Origin: Aestuariibacter salexigens DSM 15300 | GTDB lineage: Bacteria > Pseudomonadota > Gammaproteobacteria > Enterobacterales > Alteromonadaceae | NCBI RefSeq assembly: GCF_000429145.1 | Contig: NZ_AUBH01000001.1 | Coordinates: forward strand, 124,001 to 188,000 | DNA length: 64,000 nucleotides | Reading direction: 5' to 3' | In this document: positions 7,162 through 16,774 of the stretch, piece after piece | Layout of the letters: each line of letters starts with the position of its first letter | How positions within the stretch are numbered: position 1 is the stretch's first letter | The notes under the pieces: model-generated | Seen by the model: the letters and a program-made list of their open reading frames with translations, nothing else | What the model was told of the DNA's origin: nothing | Databases searched by the model: none | Made by a program: the position numbers and the translations under genes

Positions 7162-10100
7162 ATGCACACGGGCGACCTGATGCTTAACGACCGACCCTCC
7201 CTGAGCGTAGTCACGGCAATCGTATTTGCGGTGTTGCTGCTGGTTGTCGCGTTGTTATTGGGCGGGTTAACTTACTACGAGCACAAGCGCTCCGCGTCAA
7301 TGTATACCGAATCATTGTTTGAAGAGCGCAGGCTTGGCATAAGTGATTCGTTGCAGAGAACATTGCAGAATCAGGCGAAACTCAACTATATGAATGCCGC
7401 CGCGGCCGTGACCTTAGTAGAGGACGACAATCACGACGCATTGCACGCGCTTTTACACGCCCAGCTTAGCCAGTTTCCTGAGATTTCTGCCTTATATTTT
7501 GCGACACCAGATGATCGATTTTGCGGCTATCTGCGAGATATGTCGCGCATCGAGTTTTTACATACTGATAGCGATAACCCATCATCCATTGCGCTATACC
7601 GGTTGGATGTGAATAACCAGCCAACCATACAAACTTTACGTTCAAGTGGGTTTAAGGTAACGGAACGCAGTTGGTATCAATCGGCTGTTGCCAATGCACG
7701 TTCAGGCTGGAGTGACATTTTTGCTTATCACGCCTTCGATTCGCTGGCCCTGCCTCACAGCCTTGCTGTGTATTCCAGGCAGGGTGAGCTTCTTGGGGTA
7801 ATAAGCAACAACGTACTGCTGTCCAGCATCGGCAATATTTTAAAAACCATGATGTTGCCGTCATCTGGTCACGCCGTTATTTTTGACAGCGATAACAATA
7901 TCATCGCGTCTTCAGGGGATGAGCAGCCGTTCATTAATGACGGTCAACAGGTACGTATGCTGCGGGTAGATGAAAGCTCGGACCCGTTTATTCTTGCTGC
8001 TGAGCAAGAAATCGACAACAGCCCGGCAGGCTCCTATCGACAGTTCTTTTTAAATGGCACAGAGCTGTATCACTTTAGCCATTTTACGCTGAATGAAGTG
8101 CCTGGTATCAACTGGAAAATTGCTATATCCATCCCCGACAGTGCGATCAAGTACAGCGTTCTGGACAATTATTACCGCACGGCAGTGGTCATGTTAGTGG
8201 CGGTCGTCGTGGCTATATTATTAGCGGCATGGTTGTCTAGAAAAATATCCGAGCCGCTATCAGATCTGGTTGAACACTTTGGTCGTGGCGAGCGAGTAAC
8301 GGGCAGCCTGTTGGAAGAAACCAGTTTTGAAACAAAAGAGGTGGCGGAGCTCAGGCACTCAGCCCACCAATATCAAACAACGTTAAGCGAGACCATCGAC
8401 AGCCTGAACCAGCAGGTTCGGGAGAATCGCAGACAGATGGCACAAATCGAAAAATTGGCATTGGTGACGCAAAGTATTGATGACATGTGCGTTATTTTAA
8501 ACCGTCACGCCACGGTAGAATGGTCTAACGCTATCTTCAATGCTTTTTTTGGTCTCACTCAAAGTGTTGGACGCGGCTTGTCTATTGAACGCATTAAAAA
8601 GTCGTCAGGCCAACATCGTCTTCTGATTGACGGCATTAACCGAGCCTTCCAACGTTATCTGGCTGATAACAGTCAGGTTACTGACAGTGTTAATGCCGCT
8701 GACGAACGCGTATTTGAGGTGCGTTTTTACCCTGTTAGTCAGTCCATCGAGCAGACTCATCTTTTACTGATCCGCGATATTACCGCGCAGCGACAGTTCG
8801 AGAATGAATTGTTGATCTGGAAACGATTGTTTATGTCCAGTGGTATCGGCATCGCCATTACATCCGAGGATGGTTCGATTATTGAGCGGGTCAATCAGGC
8901 ATTCGCTGATATGCATGGCTCGGCGCTTCGGTATTTTGAGGGGCGGCAGATAAAAGAGGTGCTGCCTCAGGTTATGCAAGAGCTGGAATCGACAGAAAGC
9001 CACGGCACCTGGGTCCATGAGACAGAGTGCTATCGGCGGGATGGACAACACTTCCCGGCTCTAGTAACAGGCTCAAATGTGTATGATGAAATCGATCATC
9101 GCGTTGCCAACATTATAGCCGTACAGGATCTGACTGAAATTAAACAACTTCAGCAACAGCTGCTGCAATCTCAGAAGATGCAGGCAATCGGAACATTGGC
9201 GGGTGGCATTGTGCATGATATGAGTAACGTTTTGGCGTCGGTGATGGGCAATGCGGAACTCGGTCTGCTTTATAATCAATCGGCAGATAGTCAGACTGGC
9301 GCACAGAATCTAAAGCTATTCAATGCGATTTTAAGTGCATCGAACCGGGCGTCCAAGCTGACCGATCAGATTTTGTCGTTCTCGCGCATGGAAACGACCG
9401 AGTTTGAGCCTGTTAATTTGTCAGCGCTTTTGGATGATACCGTTGAGTTAATTAATCCGACGTTGCCCAGTGACATCAAGTTAACCTACTCATCAAGCGT
9501 AACGTATGACAGCATGGTGATGGGTAATGAGTCACAGTTACAGCAGGTGTTTGTTAACCTTTTGAATAATGCCATTAATGCTATCCAAAATACGCACAAT
9601 CATAGCGGCAATGTAAAAGTCAGCCTCGCCGCCAGTCATGCTGAAGATGAGCTCATACTGAGAATTGAAGATACCGGCTGTGGCATACCAAAAGACAGCC
9701 TGCCCTTCATCTTTGACCCGTTTTTTACGACCAAACCTAAAGGACAGGGAACCGGTCTCGGTCTGTCGATAGTGAAACGTATTATCGATGGCCACACCGC
9801 CAGTATTGATGTGCAAAGCCAGGAGGGGCAGGGCACTACCTTCATCATGCGCTTTACTCGTCTGGTGAAACTACAAGACAACACATCCAAAACGCTGACA
9901 ATAGCTGAGTTTCAGCACGATACGTTTAATCTGGTGGTAGTTGATGACGATAAGGATCTCACCAAGGTATGGCGCGAACTATTTGCTGTTAATGACTTTA
10001 AGGTGGACACATTCAACGATCCGGGTGTTGCACTGGCGCACATAAAGTCACATTATGAGCATATCGACTGCATTGTGACCGACTTTGACATGCCAGTCAT

Positions 10101-10317
10101 GAGCGGTGAAATGCTATGTCAGGAAGTCCGCCGGTTTTCAGACACCGTGCCGATTGTGATGGTAAGTGGTTATGGCCAGCCAATGAATGAGGCGAAGCTG
10201 GAAGAGCTTGGGCTATCTGCACTGCTGACAAAACCGATCACCTTTGCACTACTTCAAGATAAAATATTGCAGGTAATACGGGCCCACCGACAAACCAAGG
10301 CGGTGTTGTCAGGGTAG
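7162..10317 (+). CDS. Membrane-bound hybrid sensor histidine kinase
   Basis: A protein of about 1050 residues. Order: transmembrane helix near residues 10-35; a large extracytoplasmic region (about 300 residues) resembling a double-Cache sensor; second helix (TAVVMLVAVVVAILLAAWL); HAMP-like and coiled-coil linker; two PAS-like domains; dimerisation domain with His685 in GGIVHDMSNVLASVMGN; ATPase domain (NLLNNAINAI, EDTGCGI, GTGLGLSIV); C-terminal receiver with Asp974 in TDFDMPVMSG and the conserved Lys in LLTKPI. ATG 7162 is chosen; ATG 7180 and GTG 7144 are in-frame alternatives, and an AAGGAG at 7139-7144 leaves the choice open. A response regulator follows 66 nt downstream and is the likely partner. 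The ligand is unknown. Confidence 0.9.
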   Translation: MHTGDLMLNDRPSLSVVTAIVFAVLLLVVALLLGGLTYYEHKRSASMYTESLFEERRLGISDSLQRTLQNQAKLNYMNAAAAVTLVEDDNHDALHALLHAQLSQFPEISALYFATPDDRFCGYLRDMSRIEFLHTDSDNPSSIALYRLDVNNQPTIQTLRSSGFKVTERSWYQSAVANARSGWSDIFAYHAFDSLALPHSLAVYSRQGELLGVISNNVLLSSIGNILKTMMLPSSGHAVIFDSDNNIIASSGDEQPFINDGQQVRMLRVDESSDPFILAAEQEIDNSPAGSYRQFFLNGTELYHFSHFTLNEVPGINWKIAISIPDSAIKYSVLDNYYRTAVVMLVAVVVAILLAAWLSRKISEPLSDLVEHFGRGERVTGSLLEETSFETKEVAELRHSAHQYQTTLSETIDSLNQQVRENRRQMAQIEKLALVTQSIDDMCVILNRHATVEWSNAIFNAFFGLTQSVGRGLSIERIKKSSGQHRLLIDGINRAFQRYLADNSQVTDSVNAADERVFEVRFYPVSQSIEQTHLLLIRDITAQRQFENELLIWKRLFMSSGIGIAITSEDGSIIERVNQAFADMHGSALRYFEGRQIKEVLPQVMQELESTESHGTWVHETECYRRDGQHFPALVTGSNVYDEIDHRVANIIAVQDLTEIKQLQQQLLQSQKMQAIGTLAGGIVHDMSNVLASVMGNAELGLLYNQSADSQTGAQNLKLFNAILSASNRASKLTDQILSFSRMETTEFEPVNLSALLDDTVELINPTLPSDIKLTYSSSVTYDSMVMGNESQLQQVFVNLLNNAINAIQNTHNHSGNVKVSLAASHAEDELILRIEDTGCGIPKDSLPFIFDPFFTTKPKGQGTGLGLSIVKRIIDGHTASIDVQSQEGQGTTFIMRFTRLVKLQDNTSKTLTIAEFQHDTFNLVVVDDDKDLTKVWRELFAVNDFKVDTFNDPGVALAHIKSHYEHIDCIVTDFDMPVMSGEMLCQEVRRFSDTVPIVMVSGYGQPMNEAKLEELGLSALLTKPITFALLQDKILQVIRAHRQTKAVLSG

Positions 10318-10383
10318 GCAAAATTAACGCAATGATAATAATAAAGAATCCCTACGAGGATAGATGGAAGACGTTGCCAGGGT

Positions 10384-11070
10384 ATGACAAAGAGAGTATT
10401 GATTGTTGAAGACGACGCCTGTTTCAGGCAAGTAATGAACGAATTTTTGACCCTGACGGGGTTTGATGTCACGCAGGCGGACTCCGCTCGTGCGTGCTTC
10501 CAGTGCATTGATAGCGAGGAGTTCGACTTAATATTGCTTGACCTGACATTGCCCGACGAGGACGGCCTGGTCATCCTGCGCAAGCTCACTCAGCGCTTGA
10601 AAATACCGATAATTGTAGCCTCAGGGCGTAAGTCTGATGATGATAAAATCGCCGGACTAGAAATGGGCGCCCGTGATTACATTGGTAAACCTTTTTCACT
10701 TAATGAGCTTAAGCTGCGCATTTTTAATCTGATAGGCGAGCCAAGTGAGGCGGAAGAGCAGGGTCACACCTTACAGTTTCACGGGTTTAGCTTAAGCGAG
10801 CGCGCTAACGTGCTAACTGCGCCAAGCGGGCATAAGGTCCAGCTTACGCCCCATGAATATAAGGTACTACTCACCCTGGCGCACCATATCGATAAGCCGG
10901 TCAGCCGTGACCACATTATTGATGCCAGTACCGAACTGGATATGCCTGAAACCAACCGGGCGGTAGATATCAGCATCAGCCGTTTACGCAAAAAACTAAA
11001 TGACACCAACAAGCCCCCCAGTAAACTGATGACCATCCGTGGTGAGGGCTATATGCTGACCTCTGCTTGA
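10384..11070 (+). CDS. OmpR/PhoB-family response regulator
   Basis: A 228-residue two-domain regulator. The receiver has acidic pocket DD at residues 10-11, phospho-acceptor Asp53 (LILLDLTLPDEDG), Ser of IIVASGR and Lys of YIGKPF. The C-terminal winged helix (QLTPHEYKVLLTLAHH … RAVDISISRLRKKL … IRGEGYML) is a standard OmpR DNA-binding domain. It directly follows the hybrid kinase and is probably phosphorylated by it. The convergent TonB receptor (ends 11096) is a neighbour but not a proven target. Confidence 0.93.
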   Translation: MTKRVLIVEDDACFRQVMNEFLTLTGFDVTQADSARACFQCIDSEEFDLILLDLTLPDEDGLVILRKLTQRLKIPIIVASGRKSDDDKIAGLEMGARDYIGKPFSLNELKLRIFNLIGEPSEAEEQGHTLQFHGFSLSERANVLTAPSGHKVQLTPHEYKVLLTLAHHIDKPVSRDHIIDASTELDMPETNRAVDISISRLRKKLNDTNKPPSKLMTIRGEGYMLTSA

Positions 11071-11095
11071 ATACTATACATATTCGGCAATTGCG

Positions 11096-13264
11096 TCAGA
11101 AGTTCGCTTTGAAGGTAAATTCAATATTTCTTGGTGGTCCCAAAATCACTTGATTAGGGTAATAAATGTCACTCCATGGGCCATATATTTCGTCTGATAC
11201 ATTGTTTACATGTAATCCGACATAGTATTGCTCACCGTGGTAAGCCAAAAATAGTTTGTGCAATGTGTAAGAGTTAAGTTGCACCGTATTCTGTGAATCG
11301 GCCCAACGCGATGAAACATAATTAGAGCTTGCTCCAATTTCTATTGGCAGTTCGTCAAACTGGTAAGATGCTCTGAGATTCAACATTTTTTCCGGAACAT
11401 TGACCGGTGTATTGCCACTGACATCTAAGCCTATTTCAGGATCAAAGTAGTGGCCGAAATCGGTGTTGTTTATGGCGGCATTAATACCGATGCTTACGTT
11501 ATCTGACAAGTGACTATTTAACGACAGTTCAAGGCCGATACTGTCAGCGTCACTGTCAAAAAATACGTTATTGGCACTTGGCTGAGTATTGACTCTTTTG
11601 GTCAGCTTATAAACCGCTCCCGTTAGCTCAGTTCTCTGCTCATCAAACACGCCCTTGTAGCCAATTTCAATTTGTCTCACGTCAGAAGGTGTCAAATTCG
11701 CTACGTCATAAACAAAGCGATAGTCACTAAATACGGGGTCATGAGAAATCACATAGTGCGAATAAATTGAGCTGTTATCGTCCGGCTGATAATTCAGCCC
11801 TATGCTTATGCTTTGTTCTTGAAATGTTGTTTCAAGCGTCGAGCGATCTCTCACGGTTCCGTCCCAGTTGATATAAAGACGGTCGAAGTGGATAGATTCA
11901 TGGCGCAATTGAACATGTAAGGAAAGAGCGTCAGAAACATCGCTGACGTTCGTTATCATTACATTGCTGGTTCTTTGTTCCAGCGCGTCGCTGCGTAAAT
12001 CTACAAACCCAAACTCTCCAGACTCAGGCTGATAAAGATCGACAGCATCCCAGTAAAGTGAGGGGCTATCTAAGTTGAAACCCACATTCCTATCAAAATT
12101 AATGACATGGTATCCGGCGATAAGCGTGGTTTTATTATTACCAAATGCGTCATGCTGAAAAGACAGTTGTGCTTGAGCGCCCCAATTTTTTCGGTCGTGT
12201 TCAACAAGCAACCTGTCTCTTTCCACTTCAGCGATGCTCGTGTTATAGAAGTAGTTTTCTGCGTTTTTCCAGCGTCGGTCTGCATTAAAAGAGTAGAGGC
12301 TACTTTTGAATAACACCTCACTGCCTGCACGCCAGGTTAAATCTATCCTGTTCCACATGCTGTCTGACGAAATCTCATGGTCTGTGACATTGTAATTTGT
12401 GAGGCGCGTTGTTTCGTCAATTACAAAACCATTATCACCCGTTATCACATTTGAGTTCGGAGAACGCGCGACGTGCTCGGGCACGAAGGGAGTTCCCCAA
12501 TAAGCAGGGAGCTCGTCCTTATGAGACTTGATTGAAAAAAATAGCTCCACAGAAGTGGACAATTGCCACAGCAATGATGCTGATAAATCTGTTGCGAAGG
12601 AGTATGAGTCATCTACCCATCCATCAGAGCTGTTTCTGCTCAGGTCAACGCGATACCCAACCCTGTCATTCAAAGGACCAGACAACCCTAAATTAACCGA
12701 CTTTGAGTCAAATTTGCCTGCTGAAACCAATAACTCTCGGGTGTGATATTTCACCAGGCGCGCTTTCTTTGACACGATGTTGATGGTGCCACTTGCGCCA
12801 CCTTGTCCAGCGGTCAGAACCACCGGACCTTTTGTAATCTCAACTTGTTTGATATTAAAGGTATTCAATGGTCGAGTGTTGTAGGTTGCTACGCCAATTG
12901 AGATACCGTCATACACCATATTGACTGAATCTCGACTAAACCCTCTGAAACTGAAGCTGTAGGGCTCTGAGGGGGATTCGCCAGATATAATACCCGTCAT
13001 GTTTTCAGCGACTTCAATGACGTTGGAGATCCCTCGCGCACTGATTGAGTCTGAATTCATTATTTCAATTGATTTCGGGAGCTGCAGGTGGGTGAGATTG
13101 GCAGCGTTTCCTGTTTCAGGACGTTTGTTTAATTCGAGCGAACTGACCACGTCCCCCGCTAGGTTGATCTCGAGTAACTCTTCAAGAGATAAGTCAAACA
13201 GTGACGTATCTTGCGCATACACAGAAATACTAAAAAAACAGAGAATAAAAGAAATAGCGCGCAT
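11096..13264 (-). CDS. TonB-dependent outer-membrane receptor (siderophore-type plug)
   Basis: A 722-residue receptor with a signal peptide (MRAISFILCFFSISVYAQ), a plug domain (SIEIMNSDSISARGISNVIEVAENMTGI, FSFRGFSRDSVNMVYDGIS, VEITKGPVVLTAGQGGASGTINIVSKK) and a 22-strand barrel ending in Phe (NIEFTFKANF). The plug pattern resembles FhuE/FpvA-like ferrisiderophore receptors, but no substrate can be assigned. ATG 13264 is preferred over a GTG 27 nt upstream because GGAAG lies 8 nt before it and the signal peptide starts there. No clear Fur box is seen. It ends 25 nt from the convergent response regulator. Confidence 0.9.
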   Translation of the reverse strand: MRAISFILCFFSISVYAQDTSLFDLSLEELLEINLAGDVVSSLELNKRPETGNAANLTHLQLPKSIEIMNSDSISARGISNVIEVAENMTGIISGESPSEPYSFSFRGFSRDSVNMVYDGISIGVATYNTRPLNTFNIKQVEITKGPVVLTAGQGGASGTINIVSKKARLVKYHTRELLVSAGKFDSKSVNLGLSGPLNDRVGYRVDLSRNSSDGWVDDSYSFATDLSASLLWQLSTSVELFFSIKSHKDELPAYWGTPFVPEHVARSPNSNVITGDNGFVIDETTRLTNYNVTDHEISSDSMWNRIDLTWRAGSEVLFKSSLYSFNADRRWKNAENYFYNTSIAEVERDRLLVEHDRKNWGAQAQLSFQHDAFGNNKTTLIAGYHVINFDRNVGFNLDSPSLYWDAVDLYQPESGEFGFVDLRSDALEQRTSNVMITNVSDVSDALSLHVQLRHESIHFDRLYINWDGTVRDRSTLETTFQEQSISIGLNYQPDDNSSIYSHYVISHDPVFSDYRFVYDVANLTPSDVRQIEIGYKGVFDEQRTELTGAVYKLTKRVNTQPSANNVFFDSDADSIGLELSLNSHLSDNVSIGINAAINNTDFGHYFDPEIGLDVSGNTPVNVPEKMLNLRASYQFDELPIEIGASSNYVSSRWADSQNTVQLNSYTLHKLFLAYHGEQYYVGLHVNNVSDEIYGPWSDIYYPNQVILGPPRNIEFTFKANF

Positions 13265-13322
13265 TACGTGGCTTCCATGTGGATGCGTCACTTTTCAGCC
13301 TAGGATAAATGCACGAATATTC

Positions 13323-13337
13323 AACTTTACGTAGCGT
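13323..13337. promoter_or_regulatory. Inverted repeat upstream of the TonB receptor
   Basis: A perfect TTTACG-TAG-CGTAAA dyad lies 58 nt upstream of the receptor start and just before the end of the acylase gene. A minus-strand TTGAAT about 10 nt further on could be a -35. It may be an operator; no known regulator is matched. Confidence 0.35.
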
Positions 13338-13352
13338 AAAACTCCTGATGTT

Positions 13353-15632
13353 TCAGGGGGTAGGACTCAAAATCAACTTATGCTCAATAGCTCCCGGCAA
13401 TAATGGCGTACCGCTGTTGTTAACGTGCCCTTCAAATCCACTGGCGTAGTAATCAGACAGCGGGTGACCGGATTGTCCACCGGGGATGGTCAGAATGCCA
13501 AATTTCTCCCGTCCGGGCTGAACCACCAATCGCTGTGAAGCGCCAAACCGATTGCGCTGCACGGCTGGTGTATAGCTGTCGCCAAAGCCCTCAGCCTCGG
13601 GCATATTCAGGTACCTGCCAATAAGCGGAAGTGCAGAGGCCAGTGGATGGGTGACGGTCAGCGCGTTGACCTTGCCCCAGCGTAACGCCGCAAAATCCTG
13701 TTTACCGTCTGCATAGTTATCAAAAAGTCGCTGTTTGCTTTGTCTGTAGGCATCCGCCAAAAAGGCTGGCCACGACGCGTATTCTTTGGGCAACCACGTT
13801 TGTGGCTGTTCGGTCAAAAGCTGCCATGAGGCTGGCTCCATGTGTCGTAGAACGGGTGAAAGGCTTAAGTCATGTTGTTCAAGCGTCTTTTGTAACGGCG
13901 CAAATAGGGCACTGTGTACCTCTGAACGAAAATATCTGACCAGGGTATAACCTATAGATTCGGCGCACGCACAGCTTTGCCAGTCATTGATGTATGTCAG
14001 GTCGTCAGTAAATTCATCCTGACCACTCAGGATCTGGCTCAGTAATTGTTGCCACGGACGCATAAATCGCGCTTCGTTATCCTGTTGAATGCGATAAAAA
14101 TCCTGTTCGGTAAACGTTTCTTTCTTCAATAAGCGGTCGCGTATTTGTTTACCTCTGGCGCCGACTGCATAGCCTCCATTGCCAAAGCGGTCCATGTCCT
14201 CTATCGACATCACTCGGGCATTGGCGGTCCAGATGCGCTGATTGTCTGGATTATAAACTACAGGGCGCTGACCTTCTGACTTTGCCCAGCGACTGTCGTA
14301 CTGCACCTGCGGATAGGCAGTGACAGACGGCTTCTGACGCGCCGTTAACCCGCCCATGGGGGTCCACGCGGCATTCCCTGAGCTGTCTACGACAACCAGA
14401 TTTTGTAAAGGAATGCCCCCCTTAGGGGCGATGTTAAGCGCCTGCTCAACATTTTGGGCGTGCTCAAATGCCAGTAATTCCAGATTCACTGCATAAGGCT
14501 GGTGAGCGGTCCACGCCAGGGCAAAGCGCTTTCCATTAATCTCTTTGACCGGACCATACTCTGAACGTGAAAAGGTTACGGTTTCACTGGAATCCGGCAG
14601 GTTAATGGTTTCTGAAACGACCTGTAGCGGCGTGTCATCACTTAGTTCAATCCAGTCTGCGTTATCCAGATTAGCATTGGTAAAGCCCCAGGCGATATGG
14701 GTATTACTGCCTACAATCATTAGTGGCGTACCGGGTAGGGTGACTCCGGTTATTGATATGGGATTATCGCCGGTCAGGTTAAACTGGCTGCGATACCAGA
14801 TGATAGGCACCCCCAGAGATAAATGCATGTCATCGGCCAGCATGGCATGTCCGGTATCGGTTACCTGACCGGTGACTGCCCAGTTATTACTGCCTACCTC
14901 GTGATCTGGGTGAACAAGATTCGCTGCCAATGTATGGCTGGCATTTATTAGCTCAGGGACCGCGACCGTTCCGGTTTCATATTCAGAGCCATCCAATGCA
15001 GCCTGATAGTCGCCAGGTTGCATAATAAAGGCAGTCATCTGCGGCCCGTATTCTTTTTCCAGCATGGTTAGAGCCAGGTCGCGATTGACCTGTGATAACT
15101 GTAAGTCCAGGTACATGGAATAGCTGACCAACAGGCTGTCTTCCGCTTTCCAGGGAGAGAAGTCAGCGCCCAGTAACCAGTATTCAAACGGTTTGCTGAA
15201 CAGACTTTTTGCGCCAGCATTGACCCCGGCGGTGTAGGCATTCAGCACTTCTCGCTGATGCTCAGTAAGATGGCCAACTGCGCGTTTTGCGTGCTGTCTG
15301 AACTGATGAAAACGTCGTGATTTGTCTGTTTCAAGCGCTCGCTTACCAAATATTTCCGACAGCTCTCCGGCGGCATTACGACGCAGTAAATCCATTTGAA
15401 ACAATCGATCCTGAGCATGTGCCATGCCCAGCGCAAACGCAATATCGGCGCGATTTTCACCGCTTATTACCGCGGTGCCGATGTTATCCCGACCCAGCGA
15501 TACGTCAGCAGAGAGCATGCTCACTTCACGTTCGCCATCAAGCGATGGCATACTCGAATAGAGAATGGCAAAGAGAGCGGCGAAAGCGGCAACAATGAGA
15601 ATGAGGGGAATGCGTAGCAGGTATTTTTTCAT
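13353..15632 (-). CDS. Penicillin acylase-family N-terminal serine hydrolase
   Basis: A 759-residue Ntn-hydrolase precursor. N-terminal hydrophobic segment (residues 5-27) for export; alpha-chain motif IAFALGMAHAQDRLFQMDLLRR; a spacer; then the autocleavage site EVGSNNWAV, where Ser becomes the N-terminal nucleophile of the beta chain; later LADDMHLSL, IVGSNTHIAWGFTNANLDNADW and a C-terminal GGQSGHPLSDYY (oxyanion/His region). The family hydrolyses amide bonds of penicillins, acyl-homoserine lactones and cyclic lipopeptides. The usual length is 700-850. The exact substrate cannot be told, though an AHL or other N-acyl amide is plausible. Divergent from nagZ. Confidence 0.9.
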   Translation of the reverse strand: MKKYLLRIPLILIVAAFAALFAILYSSMPSLDGEREVSMLSADVSLGRDNIGTAVISGENRADIAFALGMAHAQDRLFQMDLLRRNAAGELSEIFGKRALETDKSRRFHQFRQHAKRAVGHLTEHQREVLNAYTAGVNAGAKSLFSKPFEYWLLGADFSPWKAEDSLLVSYSMYLDLQLSQVNRDLALTMLEKEYGPQMTAFIMQPGDYQAALDGSEYETGTVAVPELINASHTLAANLVHPDHEVGSNNWAVTGQVTDTGHAMLADDMHLSLGVPIIWYRSQFNLTGDNPISITGVTLPGTPLMIVGSNTHIAWGFTNANLDNADWIELSDDTPLQVVSETINLPDSSETVTFSRSEYGPVKEINGKRFALAWTAHQPYAVNLELLAFEHAQNVEQALNIAPKGGIPLQNLVVVDSSGNAAWTPMGGLTARQKPSVTAYPQVQYDSRWAKSEGQRPVVYNPDNQRIWTANARVMSIEDMDRFGNGGYAVGARGKQIRDRLLKKETFTEQDFYRIQQDNEARFMRPWQQLLSQILSGQDEFTDDLTYINDWQSCACAESIGYTLVRYFRSEVHSALFAPLQKTLEQHDLSLSPVLRHMEPASWQLLTEQPQTWLPKEYASWPAFLADAYRQSKQRLFDNYADGKQDFAALRWGKVNALTVTHPLASALPLIGRYLNMPEAEGFGDSYTPAVQRNRFGASQRLVVQPGREKFGILTIPGGQSGHPLSDYYASGFEGHVNNSGTPLLPGAIEHKLILSPTP

Positions 15633-15760
15633 CAGTTTTTATTTTTATGTCGAGTCACAAGGCCATAGTGCCACAATTGTGAGAAGTGTCGACCCCTGCA
15701 CTTTTCTTCATTCAGGGGCTGCTTTATAGTGACCGCAATGAAACTTTATGAAGCAAGTGA

Positions 15761-16774
15761 ATGGGCCCGGTAGTTATCGATTTAATTGGTGAAGATGTCA
15801 GCGCAGAAGAGAAAGATATGCTCGAACATCCACTGGTAGGTGGCGTGATTTTATTCTCACGAAACTATGCCGAGCCACGTCAGTTAACGGAACTGATGCA
15901 GCAGATAAGGGAATATGCCAGACAGGATGTGTTGGTGTGTGTTGATCATGAAGGAGGGCGGGTACAACGCTTTAAACAGGGTTTCACGCATATTCCTGCC
16001 ATGGGCAAGCTGATGCCTTGGGCACAGCAGCATGGTGTCAGTGCGACCCAGCTTGCAACAGAAATGGGCTGGCTGATGGCCAGCGAACTGCGCGCCTTTG
16101 ATATCGACGTCAGCTTTGCACCCGTATTAGATATCTGGGGTAACAGTGATGTCATTGGCGATCGCAGTTTTCACAGCGACCCCAAACTCGTTATCGAGCT
16201 GGCCAGTGCCTTTATTGAGGGCATGCGTGACGCTGGCATGAGTGCGACTGGAAAACATTTTCCGGGTCATGGCAATGTAAAAGAAGACTCCCACATAGCC
16301 ATGCCAGTAGATAGGCGGTCTAAAGATGACATTCTGTCGGTGGATATGGCTATCTTCTCGGCTTTACATGATAAAGGACAGCTCGATGCAGTCATGCCTG
16401 CTCATGTCATTTTCCCCGATGTGGATGAACACCCGGCCGGCTTTTCATCCACCTGGCTGCAGGGCATTCTACGCGGGCAGATGGGCTTTGACGGCGTTAT
16501 TTTCTCTGATGATCTGTCTATGCAGGCCGCAAGTGTGGCGGGGGACCATCTGGAACGTGCCAAGGCTGCATTTGCAGCAGGCTGTGACCTTGGTCTGGTG
16601 TGCAATGACAGCAAAGCTGCAGCACAGGTACTGGATGGACTGCCCAGTGACTTTCAAACCAGTGACAGGGCGCGCAAATTAAAGCCACAAAATTCAGTAA
16701 CGTTGCAGCAACTTCACGCTTCAACACGTTGGCAACAGGCATCAGAACTGGCGAATCGGGTGCAGCATGGCTAA
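15761..16774 (+). CDS. nagZ: Beta-N-acetylglucosaminidase, glycoside hydrolase family 3
   Basis: A cytoplasmic peptidoglycan-recycling enzyme that removes GlcNAc from GlcNAc-anhydroMurNAc peptides. The 337 residues begin MGPVVIDL as in other NagZ proteins. They carry VDHEGGRVQRF, the catalytic loop KHFPGHGNVKEDSH (with the conserved His) and FSDDLSM (nucleophile Asp). Length agrees with the family. A TATAGT -10-like hexamer lies at 15725-15730. It overlaps the next gene by 8 bases. Confidence 0.95.
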   Translation: MGPVVIDLIGEDVSAEEKDMLEHPLVGGVILFSRNYAEPRQLTELMQQIREYARQDVLVCVDHEGGRVQRFKQGFTHIPAMGKLMPWAQQHGVSATQLATEMGWLMASELRAFDIDVSFAPVLDIWGNSDVIGDRSFHSDPKLVIELASAFIEGMRDAGMSATGKHFPGHGNVKEDSHIAMPVDRRSKDDILSVDMAIFSALHDKGQLDAVMPAHVIFPDVDEHPAGFSSTWLQGILRGQMGFDGVIFSDDLSMQAASVAGDHLERAKAAFAAGCDLGLVCNDSKAAAQVLDGLPSDFQTSDRARKLKPQNSVTLQQLHASTRWQQASELANRVQHG

